Positions 17,128-25,966 are shown, counted from the stretch's first letter. The stretch is DNA of 64,000 nucleotides from Paractinoplanes abujensis (GCF_014204895.1 NZ_JACHMF010000001.1:3844001-3908000), one strand, 5' to 3'. The notes: a model not told the origin generated them from the sequence alone. Numbers and translations are program-made.

Positions 17128-17841
17128 ATGGAACTGCAGGGATGCACCGCTCTCGTCACCGGCGCGAACCGCGACCTCGGCCGGGTCTTCGCCCAGCAGT
17201 TGCTGGAGCGGGGGGCCAGGAAGGTGTACGCCACCGCGCGGAACGCGGAGCTCGTCGATCTGCCCGGCGTCGAGGCGTTGCGTCTGGACATCACCGACCC
17301 GCGCTCGGTCGCGGCGGCCGCGGAGGTCGCCGGCGACGTGACGCTGCTGGTCAACAACGCCGGGGTCTCACTGAGCCAGAACCTCGTCGACGGCGACCTC
17401 GACAAGATCCGGCTGGTCGTCGAGACCCACCTGTTCGGCACGCTTCAGATGATCCGGGCCTTCGCTCCGGTGCTCTCGGCCCACGGTGGCGGAGCCATCC
17501 TGAACGTCTTGTCGAACCTGTCCTGGATGAGTTTCGACGGCAACAACTCGTACGCCGTGGCCAAGGCCGCCCAATGGAGCCTGACCAACGGCGTACGGCT
17601 CGAGCTGGCGAGGCAGGGGACCCTCGTCTCGGGCCTGGTCTTCGGGCCGACCGAGACCGAGACGATGAAGGCCTACAACCTCGACGCCGTCATGAACGAC
17701 CCGGCCGACATCGTGCGCACCGCCCTCGACGGGATCGCGGCCGGCCGGATCGAGATCGTGGCCGACGAGTTCGGCGCGGCTGCGAAGGCGTCCCTGTCCG
17801 GTGAGCCGCGCGGGTTCGTGCTGGCCACCACCTCCAGCTGA
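17128..17841 (+). CDS. Classical SDR-family oxidoreductase
   Basis: A 238-residue classical SDR. It has the cofactor motif TGANRDLG at residues 11-18, NNAG at 76-79, Ser129, Tyr142 and Lys146 (YAVAK), and FGPTETETM after the active site. GAGGAGAA lies directly upstream of the chosen ATG; the longer frame starting at 17089 would place that ribosome site inside the gene. It follows RidA in the same direction after 146 bp, so it may share the MarR-controlled promoter or have its own. Substrate unknown. Confidence 0.9.
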   Translation: MELQGCTALVTGANRDLGRVFAQQLLERGARKVYATARNAELVDLPGVEALRLDITDPRSVAAAAEVAGDVTLLVNNAGVSLSQNLVDGDLDKIRLVVETHLFGTLQMIRAFAPVLSAHGGGAILNVLSNLSWMSFDGNNSYAVAKAAQWSLTNGVRLELARQGTLVSGLVFGPTETETMKAYNLDAVMNDPADIVRTALDGIAAGRIEIVADEFGAAAKASLSGEPRGFVLATTSS

Positions 17842-17848
17842 GGCCGCG

Positions 17849-18838
17849 CTACCGCGCCGCCGCACGCGACGAGGACCGATAGTGCGAGGGCGACTGCCCC
17901 CGCGACCGGTGGAAGGCCCGGCGGAAGGCGTGCGGCGAGCCGTAACCGACCGTCTCCGCGACCACATCGATGGGATCATCGGTGTCGCGGAGGCGGACGG
18001 CGGCCGCGTCCATCCGCCAGCGAGTCAGGTAGGCCCCGGGTGACAGGCCCAGCGCGGCCGGAAACCGCCGGCTCAGCGTGGCCCGGGAGACGCGGACCGC
18101 CGACGCGAGACCGGCCGTGGTCCACGCCTTGTCGGGACGCCGGTGGATGAGCGTGAGAGCGTCACGCACCACCGGGTCGGTCACCGTGGCCGGCCAGGAC
18201 GACGCGGAGTGCGCCGATGCGGCGTCGCTGCGGGCCGCCCGTACGAACTGCACCAGCAGCAGGTCGACCAGGCTGTTGACGGCGGCGGTGGTCCCTGTCC
18301 GGGGGTGCGACAGCTCCTCGCACAGCAGTCCCGCGGTGACCCCGAGCGCCCGGTTGCAGCCGGCGGTGAGGTGCATGACGCCAACGGGCATGGACACCGG
18401 CGCCTGGCTCAGCGCCGGGTCGGACCCGTAGTGCACGGTGATGAAGCGGGTCGTCACCGAGCCCGACCCGAGACGGACGACGCTTCCCCGTTCCCGGGCC
18501 CGGGAGGCTGCCGCCCGGTCGCAAGACCCCATGCGAATGCCGTCACCGCTCGACAGGCCGTGCGCCGTTCCCGGCGGGAGGAGAACGGCATCGCCCGCCT
18601 GGAGCCGCCGCCGGGGCTGCCGGGGCACCTCGAGCCACGCCGACCCGTCGGTGATCAGGTGCAGCGCCGCGCCGGGGAACGTATCCAGCCACAGTCCCCA
18701 CTCGCCACCGGCGTCGGTGCGGGTGCCGACGGAACCCCGGGCCCCGAAGAGACGGAGCATCTCGGCCAGCGGATCGGAGGACGCCCGCGAGGCCGGGGAT
18801 GGCCGGCGTGTGACCTCGGACGACGGGGTCACGGTCAT
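17849..18838 (-). CDS. AraC-family regulator with cupin ligand domain
   Basis: A 329-residue AraC/XylS regulator, starting at the ATG at 18838 behind GGGAG. The N-terminal half is a cupin sensor domain of the Cupin_6/AraC-binding kind (WLDTFPGAALHLITDG, LQAGDAVLLPPGTAHGLSSG). The C-terminal 100 residues hold the paired HTH: TTAGLASAVRVSRATLSRRF and VAETVGYGSPHAFRRAFHR. It is divergent from the SDR pair starting at 19123 and convergent with the SDR ending at 17841. Members of this subfamily commonly control a divergent oxidoreductase, so the SDR pair is the likely target. Confidence 0.9.
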   Translation of the reverse strand: MTVTPSSEVTRRPSPASRASSDPLAEMLRLFGARGSVGTRTDAGGEWGLWLDTFPGAALHLITDGSAWLEVPRQPRRRLQAGDAVLLPPGTAHGLSSGDGIRMGSCDRAAASRARERGSVVRLGSGSVTTRFITVHYGSDPALSQAPVSMPVGVMHLTAGCNRALGVTAGLLCEELSHPRTGTTAAVNSLVDLLLVQFVRAARSDAASAHSASSWPATVTDPVVRDALTLIHRRPDKAWTTAGLASAVRVSRATLSRRFPAALGLSPGAYLTRWRMDAAAVRLRDTDDPIDVVAETVGYGSPHAFRRAFHRSRGQSPSHYRSSSRAAAR

Positions 18839-19122
18839 GGGGCGCTCCCAACGATCGGCCGCACTGCGGCGGCGTGGATCTGATCTCACAGCTTTACCAC
18901 CACTGCCCCGACGGTGCCCATTGCCGCTCCCTCGGCCACGCCGGGCGACTGATCGGCGATCAGCGCCTGGCAAAACGACCATTCCCCACATTCCTGCCGA
19001 CCAAGATCACGGGACGCGCAATCACCGGGGATCTTGTCGCAATAAGCGGCTCGGATCGGTTCCGCCGGAGGGCAAATCTGGGGTCGTCAGCCGGATGGCG
19101 GCACATCGACCAGGAGGAACCC

Positions 19123-19884
19123 ATGACAGGCACACTCGCCGGCAAGGTGGCAATCGTCACCGGCGGCACCGCCAACCTCGGCAAGCTGTTCGCCGAGTCG
19201 CTCGCCGGGGACGGCGCAAATCTCGTCCTGCACTACAACAGCCCTCGCCGGGAGCAGGAAGCAGCGGACGCGGTCAACGACGTCAAGGGCCGTGGTGTGG
19301 AGGCCATCGCCGTTCAGGCCGACCTGACCAGCACGGCCAACGTCACCGCGCTGATCGATGCGACGATCCAGCGGTTCGGCCGGTGGGACATCCTGGTCAA
19401 CACGTCGGGCATCATCGTGCGCAAGCCCCTCGCGGAGACGACCGAGGAGGAGTTCGACAGCTCCTTCGCGATCAACACCAAGATCCCCTTCTTCCTGATG
19501 AAGGAGGCGGCCGGCCGGATGGCCGACAACGGGCGCATCATCAACATGGTCACGACCCAGGTCGCGGTCACCGCGCCGACCTACTCCGCCTACGCCGGCA
19601 GCAAGAGCCCGGTGGAGCACTTCACCAAGGCCTTCGCCAAGGAGATCGGTCACCGCGGCATCACGGTCAACTGCATCGCCCCCGGCCCGCAGAAGACCAG
19701 CTTCCTCTACGGCGCCGAGAACGACGAGACGCTCGCGTGGCTGGCCGGCCAGACGGTCACCGGTGAGCTCGGCGACCCGGTCGACGTGGTGCCCGTCATG
19801 CGCTTCCTGGCCGCCCCGGAGACCCGCTGGGTGACTGCTCAGACGGTGTTCGTCAACGGCGGCATGATCTCGCCGATCAACTGA
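19123..19884 (+). CDS. Classical SDR-family oxidoreductase (Thr in place of catalytic Ser)
   Basis: A 253-residue SDR behind an AGGAGG ribosome site. The cofactor motif is TGGTANLG at 13-20, followed by NTSG at 93-96 where NNAG is usual. Tyr157 and Lys161 (YAGSK) are present, but the catalytic serine position reads Thr (NMVTTQV, 144-145). Thr can fulfil the role in some SDRs, so the enzyme may still be active. The C terminus VFVNGGMISP is standard. It forms an apparent operon with the next SDR, 28 bp downstream, and is divergent from the AraC gene. Confidence 0.88.
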   Translation: MTGTLAGKVAIVTGGTANLGKLFAESLAGDGANLVLHYNSPRREQEAADAVNDVKGRGVEAIAVQADLTSTANVTALIDATIQRFGRWDILVNTSGIIVRKPLAETTEEEFDSSFAINTKIPFFLMKEAAGRMADNGRIINMVTTQVAVTAPTYSAYAGSKSPVEHFTKAFAKEIGHRGITVNCIAPGPQKTSFLYGAENDETLAWLAGQTVTGELGDPVDVVPVMRFLAAPETRWVTAQTVFVNGGMISPIN

Positions 19885-19912
19885 CCATCTGCACCGACGG
19901 AGGTGTCATCTG

Positions 19913-20803
19913 ATGAGCAAGACCATCATCGTCACGGGAGCGTCGAGCGGTTTCGGCGCCATGATCGCCCGGGCCCTGGCCGACGAAGGCCACATCGTCT
20001 ACGCCGGCATGCGCCACACCGCCGGCCGCAACGCTCAGGCGGTGGACGATCTGGCCGCGTACGCGAAAGAGCACGGCGTACGGGCTGAAGCCGTCGAACT
20101 GGATGTCACCGATCAGGCATCGGTGGACGCGGCGGCCGCCCACATCATCGGCGAGCACGGGCGCATCGATGTCGTGGTGCACAACGCCGGGCACATGACC
20201 CTCGGCCCGGTCGAGGCGTTCACGGTCGAGCAGATCGCGAGCATCTACGACACCAACGTGCTGTCGACCCAGCGGGTCAACCGGGCCTTCCTGCCGCACA
20301 TGCGGCGTCAGCGCGACGGGCAGCTCATCTGGATCGGCTCGACCAGTGCCCGCGGCGGCACTCCCCCGTGGCTGGGACCCTACTTCGCGGCCAAGGCGGC
20401 CGAGGACTCCCTGGCGGTCAGCATTGCCGCCGAGGTCTCGCGCTTCGGCATCGACTCGACGATCGTCGTGCCCGGCTCCTTCACCACCGGCACCAACCAC
20501 TACGCCCACGCCGGCCACCCGGACGACGAGGCGACGGCCAAGGAGTACGACGAGCTGTACGGCACCACCATGGACGATCTGCTGGCCAAGCAGGCCGAGC
20601 TGTCGCCGGCGGACGCGGATCCGGAGGAGGTCGGCCGCCAGGTCGCCGGGCTGGTGAGCCTGCCCAAGGGACAGCGGCCGTTCCGGGTCTACGTCGATCC
20701 GGCACAGGACGGGGCGGAAGAGGTGTTCCGCGTCGGTGACCGGGTCCGCCGCGAGTTCTACCGGGCGGTCGGCTACGAGGACCTCCTGCACCCGGCATCG
20801 TGA
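19913..20803 (+). CDS. SDR-family oxidoreductase, long form
   Basis: A 296-residue SDR with TGASSGFG at 8-15, HNAG at 90-93, Ser143 (IGSTSARGG), Tyr157 and Lys161 (YFAAK), then PGSFTTGTNHYAHAG. The extra C-terminal 50 residues, beyond a core SDR, resemble those of 17-beta-HSD-like bacterial members. GGAGG precedes the ATG. It is the second gene of a two-SDR operon and is closed by a strong hairpin terminator. Substrate not deducible. Confidence 0.9.
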   Translation: MSKTIIVTGASSGFGAMIARALADEGHIVYAGMRHTAGRNAQAVDDLAAYAKEHGVRAEAVELDVTDQASVDAAAAHIIGEHGRIDVVVHNAGHMTLGPVEAFTVEQIASIYDTNVLSTQRVNRAFLPHMRRQRDGQLIWIGSTSARGGTPPWLGPYFAAKAAEDSLAVSIAAEVSRFGIDSTIVVPGSFTTGTNHYAHAGHPDDEATAKEYDELYGTTMDDLLAKQAELSPADADPEEVGRQVAGLVSLPKGQRPFRVYVDPAQDGAEEVFRVGDRVRREFYRAVGYEDLLHPAS

Positions 20804-20817
20804 CACAGTCTGTCCGA

Positions 20818-20856
20818 GATCCCCGCAGCGTGGCCGTCCGGGTCGCTGCGGGGATC
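20818..20856. terminator. Strong bidirectional hairpin terminator
   Basis: A perfect 13-bp stem, GATCCCCGCAGCG with CGCTGCGGGGATC, and a 13-base loop lie between the convergent SDR and flavoprotein genes. No U-tract is present. Confidence 0.8.
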
Positions 20857-20877
20857 CGCCGGACGGGGGCCGGAAGA

Positions 20878-22512
20878 TCAGCCTTCCCCGGCCGAGGACT
20901 GCAGCTCCAGGTAGTGATGCACCGACCGGATCACGGATGAGCCCTCTCCGACGGCGGCCGCCACCCTCTTCATCGAACCCAGCCGGACGTCACCGGCCGC
21001 GAAGACGCCGTCCAGCGACGTCTCGTACCGCAGCCGGCGCCGGCCCGGCGACTCGGGCAGGTCCGCGTCGGTGAGCACGAAACCGTGGTCGTCACGTCGC
21101 ACTCGCTCGGGCATCCAGGCGGTCCCCGGGTCGGCCCCGATGAAGCAGAACAGGCCGCGCGCGCCGACGAGCCGCTTCTCGCCCGAGCGGGTGTCATGCA
21201 ACTCCACCTTCTCCAGACGGTCACCGCCGAGCACGGCGCCGATGACCGTGGAGGACGCAACGTCGATGGAGTCATGGGCCATGATCCGGTCGATCAGATA
21301 GTGCGACATCGACTCGGTGAGCGCATTCCGCCGGATCACGATGGTCACCCGGGTGCAGCGCCGAGCCAGATGCAGAGCCGCCTGGCCGGCCGAGTTGCCC
21401 CCGCCCAGCACGACCGCCTCCGCACCGGCGCAGAGTCCCGCCTCCAGCTCCGTCGCGGCGAAATAGATGCCGGCCCCCTCGAACCGGTCCCAGTTGTCCA
21501 GGGGCAACCGCCGGTATTCGGCCCCGGCCGCCACCACCACCGCACGGGCGAGGGCACGGCTTCCGTCGGTGAGGGTCAGGACGAAACCCGTGGGGCCCGG
21601 CTCGATCGCCGCAATCCGGCTGGGGCTGCTGATGCGTGCCCCGAACCGTTGCGCCTGGATCGTCGCGCGGCTGGTCAGGTCGGCGCCGGAGATCCCGTCC
21701 GGGAAGCCGAGATAGTTCTCGATCCGGGAACTCGTCCCGGCTTGACCGCCGGGGGCCGTGGCGTCGAAGACGACCACGCGCAGCCCTTCGGAGGCCCCGT
21801 AGACGGCGGCGGCGAGCCCGGCCGGCCCGGCGCCGACCACGGCCACGTCGTAAGGCCGGTGGTCGTCAGGTGCTGCGCTCAAACCCAGGGCCGCCGCCAG
21901 CATGTGCGGGGTCGCCCGGCGCAGGACTCGGTCCGCGGCGATGACCACGGGCAGATCGTCGCCGGCTGCGGTGGCCGCCGAGGCGTCGAACTCGGTGAAC
22001 CGGTAAGGAACGGTGTTGCGGCTCAGAAACGTCCGCAGGGCCAGGGTGTGTTCGGACAGCGGCGTGCCGATGACCTCGATCGGGCTGCGTTCCGCGCTGT
22101 CGGCCAGACGCAGCTGCCGCCGGGCGACCAGGGCGGCCACCAGGACGTCGGCCACTTCCGTCTCGCGATCCAGCAGCGCCCGCAGACGCTCGGGGGTGAT
22201 CCGGACGACGACACCGGCCACAGAGGCGCGGGCCGTCACGTACGGACGCTGCCCGGTCAGCAGATTGAGCTCACCGACGAAAGTGCCCGGCCCGAAGGTG
22301 GCGAAGGCGACATCGCGGCCCCGGGACTCGTCGCGGACCTCTATCTCGCCCGACAGCACGACGACGAGGTCGTTGCTCTCGTCGGCGGGCGAATAGATGA
22401 TCTCGCCGGCCGTCATCTCCCGCCGCGACCCGTATCGGGCCAGCACGGTGAGCTGGCTGCCGGTCAGGGCCGGGTAGGCGGGCCGGTCGTCAGCCGGTTC
22501 GGATGCGGTCAC
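20878..22512 (-). CDS. Cyclic-nucleotide-domain / thioredoxin-reductase-like flavoprotein without CxxC
   Basis: A 544-residue three-part protein. Residues 15-125 form a cyclic-nucleotide-binding-type sensor domain (GEIIYSPADESNDLV, GPGTFVGELNLLTGQ). Residues 145-210 resemble a glutaredoxin-like fold without cysteines. From 220 on there is a class II pyridine-nucleotide disulfide reductase body with the FAD site GAGPAG (227-232), GGQAGTSSRIENY and the NADPH site GGGNSAG (370-376). The redox CxxC expected near residues 345-352 is absent (EGAGIYFAAT), so it cannot act as a true thioredoxin reductase; the electron acceptor must differ. Whether the sensor domain still binds a nucleotide is untested. 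It is convergent with the SDR operon. Confidence 0.88.
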   Translation of the reverse strand: MTASEPADDRPAYPALTGSQLTVLARYGSRREMTAGEIIYSPADESNDLVVVLSGEIEVRDESRGRDVAFATFGPGTFVGELNLLTGQRPYVTARASVAGVVVRITPERLRALLDRETEVADVLVAALVARRQLRLADSAERSPIEVIGTPLSEHTLALRTFLSRNTVPYRFTEFDASAATAAGDDLPVVIAADRVLRRATPHMLAAALGLSAAPDDHRPYDVAVVGAGPAGLAAAVYGASEGLRVVVFDATAPGGQAGTSSRIENYLGFPDGISGADLTSRATIQAQRFGARISSPSRIAAIEPGPTGFVLTLTDGSRALARAVVVAAGAEYRRLPLDNWDRFEGAGIYFAATELEAGLCAGAEAVVLGGGNSAGQAALHLARRCTRVTIVIRRNALTESMSHYLIDRIMAHDSIDVASSTVIGAVLGGDRLEKVELHDTRSGEKRLVGARGLFCFIGADPGTAWMPERVRRDDHGFVLTDADLPESPGRRRLRYETSLDGVFAAGDVRLGSMKRVAAAVGEGSSVIRSVHHYLELQSSAGEG

Positions 22513-22534
22513 GGGATCAGCATGCCCGATCGGC

Positions 22535-23425
22535 TCAGCGCCGGTAGCTCGCCGGGGTCAACCCGTACTGCCGCCGGAAGGCCGCGGCGAAACGGCTGGC
22601 ACTGGTGTAACCGCAGGTCATGGCGACCTGCTGGACGCTGAGGTTGCTGTTGCGCAGGAGGCCGGCAGCACGGTGCAACCGGATACGGGTGAGGTAGCGA
22701 TGGGGGGTGACCCCGGTGGCTTTCGTGAAGGTGCGCAGGAAGTGGAACTTGCTGATGTTCACGAGACCGGCCAGCTCCTCCAGCCGGATGTTGTCGCCGA
22801 TCCGCTCGTGCATGTAGTCCACGACACGGGCGAGCTCACGGCTGCCCAGCAGGCCCGGATCGGCGACTATCCGGGCCCGCGCCGCCGGATCGGCCACGCC
22901 GGTATGGACGAGATGCGTCAGCAGCGACTCCGCCACCATGTCGGCGTAGAGGCCCGCCGCACCGGCTGCGAGGGCGTTGCGCACCGCAGCCAGGGACGTC
23001 GACACGTACGGGTCGTCCACCGACAGTGTGTCCAGGGCATCCACGTCCTCGTGCGCCACGCCGAAATCGTCCAGTGTCTGGTGCACCGCCGCGGCCGGGT
23101 ACCGGACGTGCAGCGACTCGAGCGCCTCGGGCCCGCTCGAACGCCACCGGAAAATGCTCTGCCGGTGCGGTGCGTTGACGGCCACCGACCCGGGGCCGTA
23201 GTCGGCGGAGCGCCAGAAACGCTCGTGTCTGCTCTCGATCCGGTACCGGCCGGCCACCACCCCGATGACGACCAGATCGTGCGCGGCCGGGCCGGTGAAC
23301 TCCGGCAGCTCGGCCGGATCCCGGCACAGGTCGGCGCGGATCATTCGCCAGCCCAGTCCGACGCTGGAAGCCAGCGGCACGCCAGGACCGTTCGCCCGGA
23401 CCGGGGACAGCACGGCCCGGGTCAC
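22535..23425 (-). CDS. AraC-family transcriptional regulator
   Basis: A 297-residue AraC/XylS regulator counted from the GTG at 23425. The N-terminal sensor domain (ASSVGLGWRMIRADL to LHVRYPAAAV) resembles the AraC-binding_2 domain of cupin-like regulators. The C-terminal paired HTH is complete: RLEELAGLVNISKFHFLRTF and VQQVAMTCGYTSASRFAAAFRR. Its start overlaps the stop of a small upstream ORF as GTGA, pointing to translational coupling. It lies 22 bp upstream of the flavoprotein gene on the same strand, so the small ORF, this regulator and the flavoprotein may form one operon. Confidence 0.85.
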   Translation of the reverse strand: MTRAVLSPVRANGPGVPLASSVGLGWRMIRADLCRDPAELPEFTGPAAHDLVVIGVVAGRYRIESRHERFWRSADYGPGSVAVNAPHRQSIFRWRSSGPEALESLHVRYPAAAVHQTLDDFGVAHEDVDALDTLSVDDPYVSTSLAAVRNALAAGAAGLYADMVAESLLTHLVHTGVADPAARARIVADPGLLGSRELARVVDYMHERIGDNIRLEELAGLVNISKFHFLRTFTKATGVTPHRYLTRIRLHRAAGLLRNSNLSVQQVAMTCGYTSASRFAAAFRRQYGLTPASYRR

Positions 23426-23613
23426 AGCGTGGCCCCCGGGTGCCGTCCGATGTGTCGCGTCGGAGTCTGGCCGTATCGCTTGCGACACGTACGCACCAGG
23501 TGGCTGCTGTCGGCGAAGCTCCACCGGGCCGCCTCCCTCACGCTGAGCCGGGTCCCGGAGCCGGCCAGGTCAGCCAGGGCACCTTTCAGCCTGCGGCGAC
23601 GCACATAGACCAT
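23422..23613 (-). CDS. 63-residue single-HTH AraC-like mini-protein
   Basis: A short ORF starting with ATG at 23613 behind GGGGAG (six-base spacing). The product reads MVYVRRRRLKGALADL, then the second HTH of an AraC domain: SVREAARWSFADSSHLVRTC followed by RKRYGQTPTRHIG. The first HTH and any ligand domain are missing. Its TGA overlaps the GTG of the full AraC gene by the four bases GTGA, the geometry of a coupled pair. It could be the 3' remnant of a lost regulator or a functional mini-protein; the good ribosome site, start and coupling favour translation. Similarity to AraC is clear, function is unknown. Confidence 0.5.
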   Translation of the reverse strand: MVYVRRRRLKGALADLAGSGTRLSVREAARWSFADSSHLVRTCRKRYGQTPTRHIGRHPGATL

Positions 23614-23712
23614 CAACGGCTCCCCTCGTCGGCGAAGGCCCTGCCCCGGGCGAACGGTCGCTGACGCTACTACGCAGGCGTTTCCTATCGGCTCGGACCG
23701 AACGACGTACGG

Positions 23713-23747
23713 AAAAATCCGCCCGGAACCCGTACGGACCGATTTTT
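23713..23747. promoter_or_regulatory. AT-rich inverted repeat upstream of the mini-AraC gene
   Basis: AAAAATC at 23713-23719 pairs with GATTTTT at 23741-23747, and CGTACGG occurs twice beside the arms (23706-23712 and 23731-23737). It lies 100-135 bp upstream of the mini-AraC start and probably contains the promoter or an operator of that operon. The rest of the gap 23614-23921 shows nothing else I can support. Confidence 0.35.
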
Positions 23748-23921
23748 GTTCGCCGGCTCCGCGGCTCGGCCGACCACGGACGGCACCGGGACTCGGCCGC
23801 GCGACCAACGCGACGAGCCGTCGCGCTGGGCCCCGGCTCGTCAGGCCCGAAGCCTGCCACCTCCGCGGCACGACCAGCCACGACACTTCGCCGTCGAGGT
23901 GTGCGCCGCACGCATGGCTCG

Positions 23922-24872
23922 TCAGCGCTGAGGTGGCCTCGGCTCCGCGGGCTCGCTCTCCCCCGCCGTCGTGTACTGCCGCAGCTCGTCCTGCAAGGCG
24001 GCGACGACGGCCACGACACCCGGCGACCGGTTCGCCGCCGTCACGATGAGAGTGTCCCGCCGGTGCACGAGATGCGGGTCGATCACCGGCAGCCACCGCA
24101 CCCCGGCCGGGACGATGTCGGCGGCCATTCCCGGCATCACGGTGACACCGATCCCCGCGGCGACCAGGCCCAGGCGGGCGGGCCAGCCGTGCGCCTGGCC
24201 CCCGATCCTCGCCCCGGCGAGCGTGGGCCAGGGCCCGAACTGAGGTTCGCCCTCCCGGCCCACACCGACGATCCACGCCTCCTGTGCGAGGTCGTCGATG
24301 TGCACCTCGGCGTGAGCCGCGAGCGGATGATCGGCGCTGATGGCCACGCCGAGCGCGCGCCGGGTGGTGACGACGTCGACGCGGAGCCCGTCGAGGTCGT
24401 ACTCGGGAAGACCGGGACCGGCCGCCATCACAGCGACATCCGCACCGCCGGCGCGCAGCCGCAACAGCTGGGCGGGGCTGCTCGCCTCCCACACCGCCAC
24501 GGTCAGGGCCGGGTGCTCGGCCCGCAGGCGGCTGACGGCCCGGGGCACGACCCCCGCGGCCGCGGTCGGATAGGCGCTGACGGTGAGATGACCGGCGACC
24601 TGGTCGCGGAGGCCCGCCATCTCCCGCTCGGCCGCCTCGATGTGGGCGAGCACCTGCCGGGCGTGCCGGAGCAGCGCGTGACCCGCGGTCGTGGGCAGCA
24701 CGCCGCGGGCCTGCCGCTCGAACAGGGGGCTGCCGACCGCAGCCTCGACCACGCCGATCTGCCGGGAGATCGCGGACTGCGTGTAGCCGAGCGAGCGGGC
24801 CGCGCCGGTGAAAGAGCCCCACCGGGCGACCTCCACCACCACGCGCAGCCCGAGCAGCGTCAGCTCGGCCAT
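23922..24872 (-). CDS. LysR-family transcriptional regulator
   Basis: A 316-residue LysR regulator. The HTH is at about residues 4-64 (LTLLGLRVVVEVARWGSFTGAARSL is its leading region, split by a turn, then SAISRQIGVVE), followed by the effector-binding domain, with AAAGVVPRAVSRLRAEHP opening lobe 1 and ARLGLVAAGIGVTVMPG in lobe 2. Length and composition are normal. The only upstream neighbour on the same strand is a decayed SDR gene 25 bp away, so its original target may be gone. Confidence 0.88.
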   Translation of the reverse strand: MAELTLLGLRVVVEVARWGSFTGAARSLGYTQSAISRQIGVVEAAVGSPLFERQARGVLPTTAGHALLRHARQVLAHIEAAEREMAGLRDQVAGHLTVSAYPTAAAGVVPRAVSRLRAEHPALTVAVWEASSPAQLLRLRAGGADVAVMAAGPGLPEYDLDGLRVDVVTTRRALGVAISADHPLAAHAEVHIDDLAQEAWIVGVGREGEPQFGPWPTLAGARIGGQAHGWPARLGLVAAGIGVTVMPGMAADIVPAGVRWLPVIDPHLVHRRDTLIVTAANRSPGVVAVVAALQDELRQYTTAGESEPAEPRPPQR

Positions 24873-24897
24873 GGTGCCTGACGGGAGTCGACCGTCC

Positions 24898-25108
24898 TCA
24901 TCGGTCCTCGAGCCTCGGGTGCTCCGCGTCCGCGGCGTAGGCGCTCTCCCGCTGATCTTCCAGGGCAGCCAGCCGCGTCCGGATGCCGGCCGTGACCGCC
25001 TCGTAGGCGTCGCAGGGTGGCCGCAACGCGATCGCCCTGGGCCGGCGTCCGCTCGGCGGGTTCCCGGCCGGGGCCGCGCGAAGCACCGGTGATGAACCAG
25101 GTGGTCAT
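24898..25108 (-). pseudogene. SDR gene reduced to its two ends
   Basis: The 5' end reads MTTWFITGASRG with an AAGGAAG ribosome site and continues as PGREPAERTPAQGDRVAATLR. At about 25005-25015 the frame changes and the text goes straight to the C-terminal tail DAYEAVTAGIRTRLAALEDQ, ending RLEDR. About 200 residues, including the Ser/Tyr/Lys active site, are missing. The N-terminal motif is also eroded (GPGREP where GFGRE is expected). It is a dead gene next to the LysR regulator that may once have controlled it. Confidence 0.75.
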
Positions 25109-25324
25109 GAAGGCTTCCTTTCCGGTGAAGAGGTCAGCTACGGATTCCCCCGTCCCGTAACCACCGGGAACCGCTTGTTGCGGCGAAACCGCCGGCGATT
25201 GCGGAGTCATGCGGGCGCGGCATGCACCCATGCGCAACCGTCGTGATTTGCCTGGTCACCCGGCGGAGATGTCATCTCGTACGGGCACGGAACGGGCCCG
25301 ATCTCACCCCTACCGAGGACACCC

Positions 25325-25966
25325 ATGATGAACACACCCCGGCCGGTAATGCCGTTCTCTCGTCGCGCGACGCTTTCCGCCATCGCCGGCGTCGCGGCCA
25401 CCGCGGCTCTCGGCGCCTGCGGCCGGTCGTCCGGTTCGACGCCCGCCGCGGCCGCTACCCCCGCACCATCGGCCACCCCGTCCGCGGAACCGAATCTGTC
25501 GGCCACCGACCCTTCGCTGGAGCCGCGAGCCCGGGCGTTGGTCCGCATCGGGGAGGAGGGCATCGCCCGCGAGAACCAGGCGGCGCTGGAGGCCTTCTTC
25601 GCCACCGACTTCGTCTTCCACGGTCCCGACGGCGGATCGCTGACCCGCGAGCAGCTCTGGGACTATTTCGCGGCCTGCCGGCGCGCCTTCGACGACTTCC
25701 AGGTCACCCGGCAACAGTTCTTCTCCGACGGCGGGGCCCTGGCCGGCGCCCGCACCACCTTCTCCGGCATCTTCGCGCGCCGGTTCGACGCATCGCCGAT
25801 CGGCCCCCTGGAGCCCACCGGCGCCCGCGCGATGTACCGGATCAACAACGTCTTCCGCTACCACGAGGACGGGAAGCTGGCCGAGGAGTGGGCCCAGTAC
25901 GACAGCCGGCTGTTCCTCGAGACTCTAGGCGTCCGGCTGGTTCCGGCCGGCCCGCGGGCGTCCTGA
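25325..25966 (+). CDS. Secreted lipoprotein with SnoaL-like domain
   Basis: A 213-residue exported protein. The signal peptide has a twin-arginine-like SRRAT motif, a hydrophobic core (AIAGVAATAAL) and the lipobox LGAC, so Cys32 or its neighbour should be lipidated. An Ala/Thr/Pro-rich linker follows (about 38-58), then an NTF2/SnoaL-like domain, possibly of the ester-cyclase-like group (ALEAFFATDFVFHGPDGG, YRINNVFRYHEDGKLAEEW). Two adjacent ATG codons at 25325 and 25328 are equally good starts. A hairpin terminator follows. Ligand or activity unknown. Confidence 0.8.
   Translation: MMNTPRPVMPFSRRATLSAIAGVAATAALGACGRSSGSTPAAAATPAPSATPSAEPNLSATDPSLEPRARALVRIGEEGIARENQAALEAFFATDFVFHGPDGGSLTREQLWDYFAACRRAFDDFQVTRQQFFSDGGALAGARTTFSGIFARRFDASPIGPLEPTGARAMYRINNVFRYHEDGKLAEEWAQYDSRLFLETLGVRLVPAGPRAS

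Noticed and set aside
21085..22641. 518-codon plus-strand frame opposite the flavoprotein gene
   Set aside because: Antisense shadow; the FAD and NADPH motifs are on the minus strand.
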